Below are positions 29,327 to 37,838 of a stretch of DNA of 64,000 bases, piece by piece; the first letter of the stretch is position 1, and every line of letters begins with the position of its first letter. The position numbers were made by a program, and so were the translations under genes. The DNA comes from Desulfobulbaceae bacterium. GTDB lineage: Bacteria; Desulfobacterota; Desulfobulbia; Desulfobulbales; Desulfocapsaceae. The notes under the pieces are model-generated. The model was not told the origin of the DNA and made no database searches. It saw only the letters and a program-made list of their open reading frames with translations. The stretch lies in NCBI GenBank assembly GCA_024227155.1, contig JAAELB010001013.1:1-64000 (forward strand), read 5' to 3'.

Positions 29327-30946
29327 CTAACAGGGCAACTGCTCAACAGAACAGCGTTTGTAGAGCTCAACATAACTGCGCATAACATGGGTCCAGGCAT
29401 ATTTCTTTGTTATTTTCGCAACGGCCTTATATTGGATCTCTCTTCTGGCATCTTTTCCAAGAGAGAGGCCCCTTTCCAGTGCGGCAAGCAACTCACCAGG
29501 CCCCTCCCCTTTATAGCTGATGCCGGTTTGGCCATCAACAATCTTGACCAAGCCACCAACACGGTGCACGATGGGGATATTCCCGTGTAACTGCGCAATA
29601 AAATCAGTTAAGCCACAGGGTTCATACCGAGATGGTACAATAAAAAAATCGCCGGCAGCATAAATTTTCTTTGCCAGCAGAGTACTGAATCCCTTGAGAT
29701 AACAAACCCTGCCGTGACTATCTATATTTCCGGCAAAGCGTACAAGAGCCGACTCCAATTCTTTCGAACCACTGCCAAGTATCAGCACCTGCGCATTTTC
29801 ATGCCGTGCAAGCAAAACCGGTATGGCTTCAAGTAAAAGATCAACGCCTTTCTGCTCGCTCAGCCTACCGACAAAAGTAAAAAGAGTCTTCTTAACATCG
29901 CTCGTGAGAGTGCCGTATTGCTCCAGGCTCAAGCTCTCGCTTCCAGAGCTCAGCTCAGTAAGCAGCGTCTTTTTACATAGAATTTTTCCTCTTAAAGAAT
30001 CGTCCCTGTTCCCCGGATCAAAAAGTAATTCTTTTCTATCCCCGGCAACCGCTCCAGGGTGATAATATTCGGGATCGATACCATTAGTTATACCGCTTAT
30101 TATAACACCTCTAGACTTGAGTTCATGTCCAAGCCACCCCGTTAGCTTATCACTCTCACTCTCCTGCAGTTCCCGTGCATAGTTTTCACTTACAGTGTTT
30201 ATTGTTGCATATTGGCCCGCCACAAGCAGGGGATCAAACTGTAACTCCAGCAAATTTGTGTCAATGACCCTTGCCGGCAAACCCGTTGTTGATACAGCAT
30301 ATGGAAGATCACCCACTTCCTGATGATAGCCATATCCGGCATTATGAAGGGTTACCAGGCAGGCGGTCCCCCTGAAATAGCTGGAATACCCTGCATTTTC
30401 TCGGATAAGTGCTGACAAAAGAGCGGTATGACCATCATGGCAATGGATGATATCCGGCCGTACCGATAAAGCAATAATGAGCTCCAGTGTCGCTTTTTGA
30501 TGGAGTATATTCATGGCAAAGTAATCATGGTGCCCCTGGGATTTTTTTTGCCACGATGTCCTCTGTTCATCCACCTCCGTGTAGGTATAGATGTCTGTTT
30601 TCTCCCTATACCTTTTGGCATCTAGGAGATAGATATGAACACGGTTGTCCCTCTTATAATAGAACTGAACGGTCTCCTTCACAGAGTTGTCGGGAAGATC
30701 TAAATTAATAGCGAGCTTGAGGTCTTTTGTGGGACAAAGAGGATCGCGGAGCGGAACAAAACCGGCCTCATCATAATCGATACAGCCATAGCCGGGTAAC
30801 ACCACATTAAGAGAACGCCCTGTCCAACGGGCAAGGGCTTTTGACAACTGGTAGACCACATCCTTGACCCCGCCAGCGCCCGCCAGATCACCATACTCCC
30901 TGCTCACCATCCAAATGTTGCGAATCTGTTTTCCCTGTTGTGCCAT
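29327..30946 (-). CDS. Glycogen/starch synthase-like glycosyltransferase (GT5)
   Basis: A 539-residue GT5-type protein. The likely start is the ATG at 30946 (MAQQGKQIRNIW); an upstream in-frame start would add 15 residues. The C-terminal nucleotide-sugar site has FVGRLSEQKGVDLLLEA and the acidic motif PSRYEPCGLTDFIAQLHG. The N-terminal loop that is KxGGLADV in GlgA reads AGAGGVKDVV here, so it differs at the ADP-glucose contact. It is probably an alpha-glucan synthase, but the donor sugar is uncertain. No other glycogen gene is adjacent. Confidence 0.82.
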   Translation of the reverse strand: MAQQGKQIRNIWMVSREYGDLAGAGGVKDVVYQLSKALARWTGRSLNVVLPGYGCIDYDEAGFVPLRDPLCPTKDLKLAINLDLPDNSVKETVQFYYKRDNRVHIYLLDAKRYREKTDIYTYTEVDEQRTSWQKKSQGHHDYFAMNILHQKATLELIIALSVRPDIIHCHDGHTALLSALIRENAGYSSYFRGTACLVTLHNAGYGYHQEVGDLPYAVSTTGLPARVIDTNLLELQFDPLLVAGQYATINTVSENYARELQESESDKLTGWLGHELKSRGVIISGITNGIDPEYYHPGAVAGDRKELLFDPGNRDDSLRGKILCKKTLLTELSSGSESLSLEQYGTLTSDVKKTLFTFVGRLSEQKGVDLLLEAIPVLLARHENAQVLILGSGSKELESALVRFAGNIDSHGRVCYLKGFSTLLAKKIYAAGDFFIVPSRYEPCGLTDFIAQLHGNIPIVHRVGGLVKIVDGQTGISYKGEGPGELLAALERGLSLGKDARREIQYKAVAKITKKYAWTHVMRSYVELYKRCSVEQLPC

Positions 30947-31343
30947 TTTTTTTAAATTAACTGAAGTTTTCCAGTGAAACATAACTATCAATTCTGCTCT
31001 TATATTCTACAAAACACTACAGTATTCGCAAAAAGCACAATGTCAAGTCAGGCCAGACTGAGCTGAAAAAACGTTGTTCAACGTTATTCAACGGTATTTT
31101 GATTTCTTTATATTTAATCACAAAGATCGCTAAGCAAAAAGAAATTAATTATTTCAGCTTGCGCCCTTCTTAGAAACTGCCAACAACAAACACACTAAGA
31201 CAGACCCAGGCAAAGATTGACTGGGTGCATAAAAACACATATACTATCCGCGTAGCGGTAACGTATTTAAATTCTTAGTAACCAACTGACTTTACACGCC
31301 TTCGCCCTTGCACAGACAACAACACCTTCCCAAAGGAGATCAA
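30947..31343. other. Intergenic region between divergent glgA-like and yjbQ genes
   Basis: About 400 bp with no supported gene. On the minus strand a perfect TTGACA occurs at 31041-31046, about 95 bp upstream of the glgA-like start, but its downstream -10 is poor. ACCCAG...CTGGGT near 31207-31227 is a weak hairpin. Nothing else is clear. Confidence 0.4.
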
Positions 31344-31745
31344 ATGGTTAGCGGAATATTCAATGTATCCACCAGCTCCTCCAGGGAGCTTATCAATATT
31401 ACTGAATTAGTTTCTGCTGAGTTAGCAATGAATACTATCAGCTCTGGGTTGCTATATCTTTTCAACCCACACACCACTGCTGGTCTGACTATTAACGAAG
31501 GTGCCGATCCCGATGTTCGCACAGATATAATCAAAGGATTGAGCCATATTGTCCCTGACACACTCAACTATAAACATATGGAAGGAAACTCTCCGTCCCA
31601 TCTTATGGCACTTCTAACCGGCAGTTCCTTAACCCTACAGATTGAAAATAGCAGACTTGTTTTAGGAACATGGCAGAAAATATTTTTCTGTGAGTATGAT
31701 GGCCCAAGAGTCCGTACAGTCAACTGGAAAATCATTGCAGATTAG
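31344..31745 (+). CDS. YjbQ/UPF0047 family protein
   Basis: A 133-residue protein from ATG 31344, preceded by AAAGGAG; the in-frame upstream start lacks this. It has the YjbQ hallmarks: GLLYLFNPHTTAGLTINEG, the VRTDIIKGL segment, HMEGNSPSHL, and GTWQKIFFCEYDGPR at the C-terminus. Members have weak thiamine-phosphate-synthase activity in vitro; the physiological role is unsettled. Its TAG stop codon is part of the TTAG end of a repeat remnant. Confidence 0.9.
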   Translation: MVSGIFNVSTSSSRELINITELVSAELAMNTISSGLLYLFNPHTTAGLTINEGADPDVRTDIIKGLSHIVPDTLNYKHMEGNSPSHLMALLTGSSLTLQIENSRLVLGTWQKIFFCEYDGPRVRTVNWKIIAD

Positions 31746-31785
31746 TGCCTTACTCAATAGAAGCTGTAATAAAAAACAACAAACT
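31742..31785 (-). repeat. Dispersed repeat, type A, right-end remnant
   Basis: On the plus strand TTAGTGCCTTACTCAATAG continues into AAGCTGTAATAAAAAACAA. The reverse complement matches the right end TTGTTTTTTATTGCTGCTTTTATTGAGTAAGGCACTAA of the type A copies, with four to five mismatches. Only the right about 42 bp are present. The element end supplies the yjbQ stop codon. Confidence 0.75.
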
Positions 31786-31801
31786 ACAACAAGCAGATAC
31801 C

Positions 31802-32050
31802 ATGAAACTAGACGCCTCAAAAATTTGTTTTGGACTCTCGGAGGATCTTGACCGGGACTCCCTCGAGATTTTTTTGCAGCTTGGTGGCCAGCCCCAATTT
31901 GCCTCAACCTTCGCCAAGAGACTCTCCAGTGAAGAGATTATCGACTTCACGGACCATTTCATGAAACTCCTTCGAAACCATCTCAGTGAAAAAGAGTATC
32001 ACGAACTATTTTTAAATGATCCAAACCATCACCACGATCACAAGGAGTAA
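31802..32050 (+). CDS. Small acidic protein of unknown function with His-rich tail
   Basis: An 82-residue protein starting at ATG 31802 (MKLDASKICFG). An earlier in-frame GTG at 31745 lies inside the repeat remnant and is rejected. It is predicted helical and cytoplasmic, with a conserved-looking FMKLLRNHLSEKEYHELFL segment and the C-terminal tail NHHHDHKE. It is not recognised as a named family. It ends 3 bp before the UbiD-like gene, so the two are probably co-translated. Confidence 0.6.
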   Translation: MKLDASKICFGLSEDLDRDSLEIFLQLGGQPQFASTFAKRLSSEEIIDFTDHFMKLLRNHLSEKEYHELFLNDPNHHHDHKE

Positions 32051-32053
32051 CCC

Positions 32054-33832
32054 GTGGCCGCACCCAAACTTTACGATCTACGCAGCTATCTAGATGTCCT
32101 TAAAAAAGAAAGCCAACTGCTTGTTATAGAGGAAGAAGTTGACCCAAAACTCGAAATTGCAGAAATCCACAGGCGGGTCATTGCAGCGGGAGGGCCAGCC
32201 CTGCTCTTCACCAACGTTAAAGGTTCTGACTTCCCAGTAACTACCAATCTCTTCGGTACAGCAAAGCGCCTTGAACTTGCATTTGGTAGCAAACCACAGC
32301 AGTTTGTCCGTGATGTGGTGCATCTGGCAGAATCAATAATGCCTATGTCTATAGGCAAAATCTGGGAAAACCGTCAACTTTTTCTTGATGGCATGAAGAT
32401 AGGCCTGAAGACACAGAACAACAGCCCAATTCTTGATTGCTGTCAAAAACCAGCACGCCTCTCTTCCCTGCCCATGCTCACCTCCTGGCACAGTGACGGC
32501 GGTCCTTTTGTCACCCTGCCCCTGGTTTATACCGAACATCCCGGCGGCAAAGGGCATAATCTGGGAATGTACAGGATACAACAACATAGTGACACGACAA
32601 CTGGAATCCACTGGCAAATCCATAAAGGCGGAGGATACCATTACCATGAGTCTGAAAAACTCGGAAGGCCTCTACCTGTGACCCTGTTCATAGGTGGCCC
32701 TCCCGCCCTGATGCTTTCAGCAATTGCACCCTTACCAGAGGACTTGCCTGAATTAATGCTCTCCTCCCTGCTCATTGGTGATAAATTACATATGACAGAC
32801 GACCCCTTTGGAGGCCATAGACTCGTTGCAAACGCGGAATTTGCCATTAAGGGAGAAGTCCCCCCCCATGTGCGGCACCCTGAGGGACCTTTTGGTGACC
32901 ACTACGGATACGACTCTTTAGAACATGACTACCCTCTTTTCGAGGTCAGCCATCTCTACCATCGTAAAGGTGCGATATACCCTGCCACTGTAGTTGGTCG
33001 ACCGAAACAGGAAGACTACTTTATCGGTGACTTCCTCCAGGAACTGCTCTCCCCTCTTTTTCCCCTGGTCATGAAAGGCGTCAAGGAATTGAAAACCTTT
33101 GGAGAAGCCGGTTTTCACTGTCTTGCCGCCGCCAGAGTTTCTAACAGATATCCAAGGGAAGCATTTGCCTGTGGACTTCGAGTTCTTGGTGAAGGACAAC
33201 TTTCACTGACAAAATTTCTCATCATCACAGACGGAGATCTTGATATAACAGATTTTGGTGCACTTTGGGTTCACATGCTTGAACGTGTCCAGTGGAACCA
33301 GGATCTTTTTGTTTTCGCCAATGTATCCCAGGACACCCTTGACTATACCGGACCCTCTGTGAACAAAGGGTCTAAAGCGATGCTCATGGGGCTAGGCAAG
33401 GTTAAAAGACGGGAATTACCTGTTGATTTCACCACGACACTGCCCCGTGAATGCACAAAACCTGTCGTTTTTCTTGCCGGCACCCTTGTTGTACAGGGAA
33501 CTCCCTACAGCGAGTCTCCCGGCCTGGCAAGAGAGATCGCTGAGCATAAAGATTTGGAACAGTGGCCCTTTATACTTCTGGTTGATAACAGTAATGCAGC
33601 CACCTGTTCAATGCAGGAGTTCCTCTGGACCTTCTTTACCAGATTCGAACCCGCTGCAGATATCCATGGCAAATCGAGCTCTGTTCACCGCTTTCATGTG
33701 GGACTAGAACCCCCTATTGTAATAGATTGCCGCATGAAACCCTGGTACACAGACGTTCTGGAGGTAGATCAAGCCACTAAAGAGCTGGTGGATAGTAAGT
33801 ACAATAAAATTATCCCAGCCCAATACCGGTAA
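32054..33832 (+). CDS. UbiD-family prenylated-FMN decarboxylase (MqnL-like)
   Basis: A 592-residue UbiD-type decarboxylase with a GTG start behind AAGGAG at 32042. The family's signature PEGPFGDHYGYDS is present, along with conserved Arg/Glu residues around KQEDYFIGDF. The length of about 590-600 matches the long UbiD proteins that act in futalosine-type menaquinone synthesis (MqnL-like), which fits an anaerobic respirer using menaquinone. A role as UbiD or as an aromatic carboxylase is an alternative. The flavin prenyltransferase UbiX is not in the window. Confidence 0.8.
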   Translation: MAAPKLYDLRSYLDVLKKESQLLVIEEEVDPKLEIAEIHRRVIAAGGPALLFTNVKGSDFPVTTNLFGTAKRLELAFGSKPQQFVRDVVHLAESIMPMSIGKIWENRQLFLDGMKIGLKTQNNSPILDCCQKPARLSSLPMLTSWHSDGGPFVTLPLVYTEHPGGKGHNLGMYRIQQHSDTTTGIHWQIHKGGGYHYHESEKLGRPLPVTLFIGGPPALMLSAIAPLPEDLPELMLSSLLIGDKLHMTDDPFGGHRLVANAEFAIKGEVPPHVRHPEGPFGDHYGYDSLEHDYPLFEVSHLYHRKGAIYPATVVGRPKQEDYFIGDFLQELLSPLFPLVMKGVKELKTFGEAGFHCLAAARVSNRYPREAFACGLRVLGEGQLSLTKFLIITDGDLDITDFGALWVHMLERVQWNQDLFVFANVSQDTLDYTGPSVNKGSKAMLMGLGKVKRRELPVDFTTTLPRECTKPVVFLAGTLVVQGTPYSESPGLAREIAEHKDLEQWPFILLVDNSNAATCSMQEFLWTFFTRFEPAADIHGKSSSVHRFHVGLEPPIVIDCRMKPWYTDVLEVDQATKELVDSKYNKIIPAQYR

Positions 33833-33861
33833 CCTGAGGCAAAAACGAGGGATCTTTAATA

Positions 33862-34578
33862 ATGATAAAACCGGTACGATTACAAAAATTTCTTGCTCAA
33901 AGCGGTGTTTGTTCGAGACGCAAAGCTGAAGAGCACATTAAGGCAGGGCGTGTCGCGGTTGATGGCCAAAAAGTACAGGAAATGGGGGTTACCATCCTAC
34001 CTGGGCAAAACAGAGTGACTTTTGATAATAAACCGGTAACTCTGGAGGAAAAACTTGTCTACTACATGCTCAACAAACCTGGGGGCTATGTAACTACGCT
34101 TTCCGACCCCCAGGGAAGACCCATAGTGACATCTCTGCTCAAAGGTGTAAACAGCAGGCTATTTCCCGTCGGCAGGCTGGATCTTGACACGGAAGGAGCA
34201 CTTATCCTCACCAATGACGGAAATCTGGCCCAGAGAATACAGCACCCAAGTTACGCCACCAACAAGAGTTATGAAGCCCTTGTAAAAGGAATTCCCAGCA
34301 AATCAAAGATAGATCAGCTTGAAACAGGAATAATGCTTGAGGGGAAAAAGACCTCCCCTGCCCGAGTGAAAATCCTCAGTGAAAAAGGCAGAAACTGCCT
34401 GATGAAGATCACCATCCATGAGGGGAGAAAACGACAGGTAAAAAAAATGTTTAGCCAGATGGGGCACCATGTTCTCCATCTTAAACGTACTGCCTACGGG
34501 AAATTAACCCTTGGATCACTTACCACGGGTAGTTATAGATTGCTTAAACCTGTAGATTTAAAAAAGATATTTTTATAA
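33862..34578 (+). CDS. Ribosomal large-subunit pseudouridine synthase (RluB/RsuA family)
   Basis: A 238-residue protein with an N-terminal S4 RNA-binding domain (VRLQKFLAQSGVCSRRKAEE) and the RsuA/RluB catalytic domain, with Asp107 in GRLDLDTEGAL and the C-terminal GRKRQVKKMF motif. The length is closest to the short RluB type that modifies 23S rRNA near position 2605. The exact target base is not provable here. It follows the UbiD-like gene by 29 bp. Confidence 0.88.
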   Translation: MIKPVRLQKFLAQSGVCSRRKAEEHIKAGRVAVDGQKVQEMGVTILPGQNRVTFDNKPVTLEEKLVYYMLNKPGGYVTTLSDPQGRPIVTSLLKGVNSRLFPVGRLDLDTEGALILTNDGNLAQRIQHPSYATNKSYEALVKGIPSKSKIDQLETGIMLEGKKTSPARVKILSEKGRNCLMKITIHEGRKRQVKKMFSQMGHHVLHLKRTAYGKLTLGSLTTGSYRLLKPVDLKKIFL

Positions 34579-34804
34579 AATTATCTTTACAAAACCCCAA
34601 ATAGCTGATTAAATCTAAATAGTTAGCGAAACAATGAGAAAAACAGACAAAAAAACCAACTGTAACCTAATGTTTTTATGACACATTGCTAACAGAGCTA
34701 CCTGCAACACATCGGAAGTTTATCGGACTATTGGCGTTAAATTATTACAAAAATCCATACGCACAAAGCCCCCTAATTTGATTTTCGGAAACAGGAGTTA
34801 AAGT

Positions 34805-35086
34805 ATGAACAAATCAGAACTCATCGAGGCCTTGGCACAAGATATAAATGTACCTCATCGTGAAGCAGCGGCTATTACTAACACCGTCATTGAAACAATG
34901 ACTGAGGCCCTCTCTAAAGGAGAGAGCATTGAGATACGGGGCTTTGGGAGTTTTGTAATTAAGAAATACGAATCATACGAAGGCAGGAATCCTAAAACCG
35001 GCAAAAAAATCAAGGTTAAACCCAAAAAACTACCATTTTTCAAAGTGGGCAAGGACCTGCGAGAAAAAGTCAACGTTGCAAAATAA
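34805..35086 (+). CDS. HU/IHF-family nucleoid DNA-binding protein
   Basis: A 93-residue histone-like protein with the signature GFGSFVIKKYESYEGRNPKTGKKI and the beta-arm region. The PKTGKKIKVKPKK stretch with GRNP resembles both HU and IHF-alpha types, so the exact class is uncertain. It bends DNA and packs the chromosome. A clear AGGAG-like start signal precedes it. It is convergent with rimO. Confidence 0.93.
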   Translation: MNKSELIEALAQDINVPHREAAAITNTVIETMTEALSKGESIEIRGFGSFVIKKYESYEGRNPKTGKKIKVKPKKLPFFKVGKDLREKVNVAK

Positions 35087-35101
35087 GAGTAACAGCTGGT
35101 A

Positions 35102-35136
35102 TTGGAACCAACCGGTTAAACATGGCTTGGTTCCAA
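35102..35136. terminator. Hairpin between convergent HU gene and rimO
   Basis: TTGGAACCAA (35102-35111) and TTGGTTCCAA (35127-35136) form a 10-bp stem with a 15-nt loop. There is no T tract on either side, so if it terminates it does so weakly. Its position between convergent genes supports the call. Confidence 0.4.
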
Positions 35137-35182
35137 GGTTATTGAGTGACAAATATCCTGTTCTCCAGGAAGAATGCCTTCC

Positions 35183-36514
35183 TCACTTGACTATCCCACC
35201 CACCAAGTCGTATATTTTCGCCTCACTTATATGAACACTGACGATGTCTCCAGTGGAGGCTGTACCATCGTTAATATAGACACAGCCATCCACCTCAGGG
35301 GCCTGATATTTAGTTCTCCCCTGTAGCAGCAGGTCTGTTTCTTCCGAGACACCTTCCACTATAACGTCCTCGGTTCGTCCAACATATTTCTGCTGAATGG
35401 ATTCAGACATCTCCGCCTGTACCTTAAGAAGATAGTTCTGTCGTCTTGCTTTTTCCTCCTCGGGGAGTTGGTCTGGAAATTTTTCTGAAGGCGCACCCTC
35501 TTCGTTGGTATATGCAAAAACACCCACATGATCTAGCCTATAGTCCCGAAGAAATTTTTCAATCTGTAGAAATTCAGTTTCAGTCTCTCCAGGAAATCCG
35601 ACAAGAAAGGTAGTCCTTAGTGCGATATCCGGAACAGCCCGCCGCAGGGATTCTACCATCTCAGTGAGCTGCTCAAAACCATATGGCCTGTTCATTGATT
35701 GCAAAACTCGATCATTAACGTGCTGAAAAGGGATATCGAGATACGGTACAACCCTGCTCTCTGCAGCAAGAATATCAATGAGTTCACGGGTAATTCTTGT
35801 AGGATACAGGTAGAGCAGACGTAGCCATGGAAGCGATGTATTTTCTAAAAGTTTTTCAAGCAGAACGACAATATTTTCACTTTTTCCAAGATCATCACCA
35901 TGGGCGGTGGTATCCTGGGCGATTATGGAAAGCTCTTTTACACCCAAGCCTTCCAGTCGTTGCGCCTCAAGCAGCAAATCATCACTTGTTCTACTGCGGA
36001 GGTCTCCCCGTATCGATGGAATCTTACAGTAGGAACATCTATTATTGCACCCCTCTGTTATTTTAAGCCACGCCCGATAAAATGGGGTCGAAATAAGCCT
36101 GGGAGATCTGTTTGTCATAAGAAAAGTGTCCGGTACCACCACAGCTCCCGGCCTTTCTTTTTGCATCATCAGCTCAAGCAAATCAGGGAGTTGTTCCGGG
36201 CCCTCGGTTCCTACAAAGAGATCCACCTCCGGCAGCTCCTCCACTAAACTCTCTCTGTAGCGCTGGACAAAACAACCAACCACCACGATCTTCTTTTCAG
36301 GGTACCTTTCTTTTAGTTCTACCAGAGCAAAAATCTCCTCTATTGCCTCCTCAACAGCGGGCTGTATAAAGCCGCAGGTGTTGAGCAACAGCACCTCAGC
36401 AGCCTCGGGAACTGCCTCGAATTTCCAGCCCCTTAGGGTCAGAGCGCCCAGCATCACCTCCGAGTCGACAAGATTTTTTGCACAGCCTAGACTGATCAGA
36501 TGAAAAGTGGACAT
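35183..36514 (-). CDS. rimO: Ribosomal protein S12 methylthiotransferase RimO
   Basis: A 443-residue radical-SAM methylthiotransferase. The N-terminal MTTase domain has the cluster cysteines Cys11, Cys47 and Cys81. The radical-SAM motif has Cys156, Cys160 and Cys163 (EGCNNRCSYC), and a TRAM domain closes the protein. RimO modifies Asp89 of ribosomal protein S12. The gene starts directly downstream of a type A repeat whose hairpin end is adjacent to the ribosome-binding region. Confidence 0.94.
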   Translation of the reverse strand: MSTFHLISLGCAKNLVDSEVMLGALTLRGWKFEAVPEAAEVLLLNTCGFIQPAVEEAIEEIFALVELKERYPEKKIVVVGCFVQRYRESLVEELPEVDLFVGTEGPEQLPDLLELMMQKERPGAVVVPDTFLMTNRSPRLISTPFYRAWLKITEGCNNRCSYCKIPSIRGDLRSRTSDDLLLEAQRLEGLGVKELSIIAQDTTAHGDDLGKSENIVVLLEKLLENTSLPWLRLLYLYPTRITRELIDILAAESRVVPYLDIPFQHVNDRVLQSMNRPYGFEQLTEMVESLRRAVPDIALRTTFLVGFPGETETEFLQIEKFLRDYRLDHVGVFAYTNEEGAPSEKFPDQLPEEEKARRQNYLLKVQAEMSESIQQKYVGRTEDVIVEGVSEETDLLLQGRTKYQAPEVDGCVYINDGTASTGDIVSVHISEAKIYDLVGGIVK

Positions 36515-36530
36515 ATTTACAACTCCCTAC

Positions 36531-36656
36531 CCCGAATAAATCGGAATTTTTTGAAATGCTTGGATAAGTGCCACGGAAGTTACTTTAGATACTAATGTTA
36601 AAACACTCTCAAGCTTTCTTGTTGTTTATTGCTGCTTTTATTGAGTAAGGCACTAA
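36531..36656 (+). repeat. Dispersed repeat, type A, between nucleoside phosphorylase and rimO
   Basis: A 126-bp copy beginning with CCCGAATAAATCGG just after CTAC and ending TTGAGTAAGGCACTAA. The middle has GGATAAGTGCC and the TTGTTTATTGCTGC segment. GTGCC and GGCAC are complementary. The terminal CTAA contains the phosphorylase stop codon (minus-strand TAG, 36653-36655). The hairpin end lies about 17 bp upstream of the rimO start. Confidence 0.85.
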
Positions 36657-37387
36657 AAGTTAGAAACATTATTTTGCAGCATCAATAGAACAGCATCTTT
36701 CACTTTATGAAAATGCTTACTTGAAAATCCGGGCTTCCAGGACTCCCCCCAGATCTCATCGGAAACAATAAGTACAGCAGAGAAATCGATACCGCGGAAC
36801 CCAGCAACACTACAGAGCGCTGAATATTCCATATCTACAGCGACCACCCGCTCTTTAGCTGACAACTCCTTCAGGTATTTTCTATTCTCACGGTAGACAC
36901 CATCCGTGGACCAGACACAACCCCTTGAAACAGCGTGCCCTTCAGCAGTGAAAAGCTCCACCAACTGGCTCGAAAAAACAGAGGACGGGTAGGACCTGGC
37001 TGAGTCATTATAATAGGCAGAAGTTCCCTCGCCGATGAGCCCGCTATCAGGAATGATGATATCCCCAACCTTAAGAGAGCTGTCAATGGCTCCACACCAG
37101 CCGCAGAGGATTATTCTTTTTGCGCCAAGAACAATAAGCTTCTCCAGGCTCATGGCAGCCATGGGTGAACCAATAGCCGGTCCTGCCATGAAGTAAGCTG
37201 AACCATCAGCTACACAGAGCTTGGAATTAAACAAAAATCTTGATTCAGCGCCAGCAGATATTTTTTTATCAATTCTAGGATGAGCCTCCGTAGGATTTAC
37301 AAGTAGAAGACCATTTTCAGGAATAGCTTTCTCATTTTTTCCTTTCCGTGGCTGAATAACAATATCATTATCTTCTATACTTTCCAT
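36653..37387 (-). CDS. Nucleoside phosphorylase family protein
   Basis: A 244-residue PNP_UDP_1-fold protein. The phosphate/ribose region (FMAGPAIGSPMAAMSLEKLIVLGAKRIILCGWCG) and the ribose-binding glutamate segment VAVDMEYSALCSVA are visible. The set of substrates (uridine, purine nucleosides, or methylthioadenosine/SAH) cannot be decided from sequence. It is separated from atpE by a strong terminator and is likely its own transcript. Confidence 0.82.
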   Translation of the reverse strand: MESIEDNDIVIQPRKGKNEKAIPENGLLLVNPTEAHPRIDKKISAGAESRFLFNSKLCVADGSAYFMAGPAIGSPMAAMSLEKLIVLGAKRIILCGWCGAIDSSLKVGDIIIPDSGLIGEGTSAYYNDSARSYPSSVFSSQLVELFTAEGHAVSRGCVWSTDGVYRENRKYLKELSAKERVVAVDMEYSALCSVAGFRGIDFSAVLIVSDEIWGESWKPGFSSKHFHKVKDAVLLMLQNNVSNF

Positions 37388-37421
37388 GGCTCACCATATA
37401 ATTATCACAAATTTTAAATAA

Positions 37422-37456
37422 AAAAAAAGGACTGCAGAAATTCTGCAGTCCTTTTT
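37422..37456. terminator. Bidirectional terminator of the F0 operon
   Basis: GGACTGCAG (37429-37437) and CTGCAGTCC (37443-37451) form the stem. The stem is flanked by an A run on the left and TTTTT on the right, so it can act in both directions. On the minus strand it follows atpE. Confidence 0.88.
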
Positions 37457-37491
37457 ACGATCAATCAACCGATCGTTATCATCTCAACTTC

Positions 37492-37743
37492 TTATCCAAG
37501 CAGTGGATTTGCATAGAGAAGAATAAGAGAAATAACCAGACCGTAAATAGCTACGGACTCGGCGAGTGCCATACCAAGAATCATGAAAACCATGAGCTTT
37601 GGCTGAACTTCAGGGTTTCGTGCAAGACCTTGACAAGCACCATTACCAACAGAACCAATACCAATACCTGCTCCAAGACCAGCAAGACCGATAGAGAGTG
37701 CAGCACCTACACAAATAAGAGCTAATTGAATGTTACCTTCCAT
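37492..37743 (-). CDS. atpE: ATP synthase F0 c subunit
   Basis: An 83-residue hairpin of two membrane helices. The ion-binding acidic residue is Glu62 (MALAESVAIYG). The helix-1 position that is Gln32 in sodium-type c rings is Ile29 here, in the GIGIGSVG segment, and the residue two after Glu is Val rather than Thr. The pattern therefore favours protons over sodium; this is a comparison of aligned motifs, not a proof. It is the last gene of the F0 operon. Confidence 0.96.
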   Translation of the reverse strand: MEGNIQLALICVGAALSIGLAGLGAGIGIGSVGNGACQGLARNPEVQPKLMVFMILGMALAESVAIYGLVISLILLYANPLLG

Positions 37744-37838
37744 TGTTTTTCTCCTTAAAAAATGTTTTGGGTTTGGCCTTCTTCGTTAATTTCGAACTGC
37801 ATAAATCTATGTACAACGGCAATTAAAACTCGCCGTCA

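Noticed and set aside
31745-31801. Earlier GTG start for the small unknown gene
   Set aside because: The extension lies inside the repeat remnant, so it is not ancestral coding sequence.
34622-34692. GTTAGC...GCTAAC pair upstream of the HU gene
   Set aside because: The arms are only 6 bp and about 60 bp apart, which is expected by chance in AT-rich DNA.
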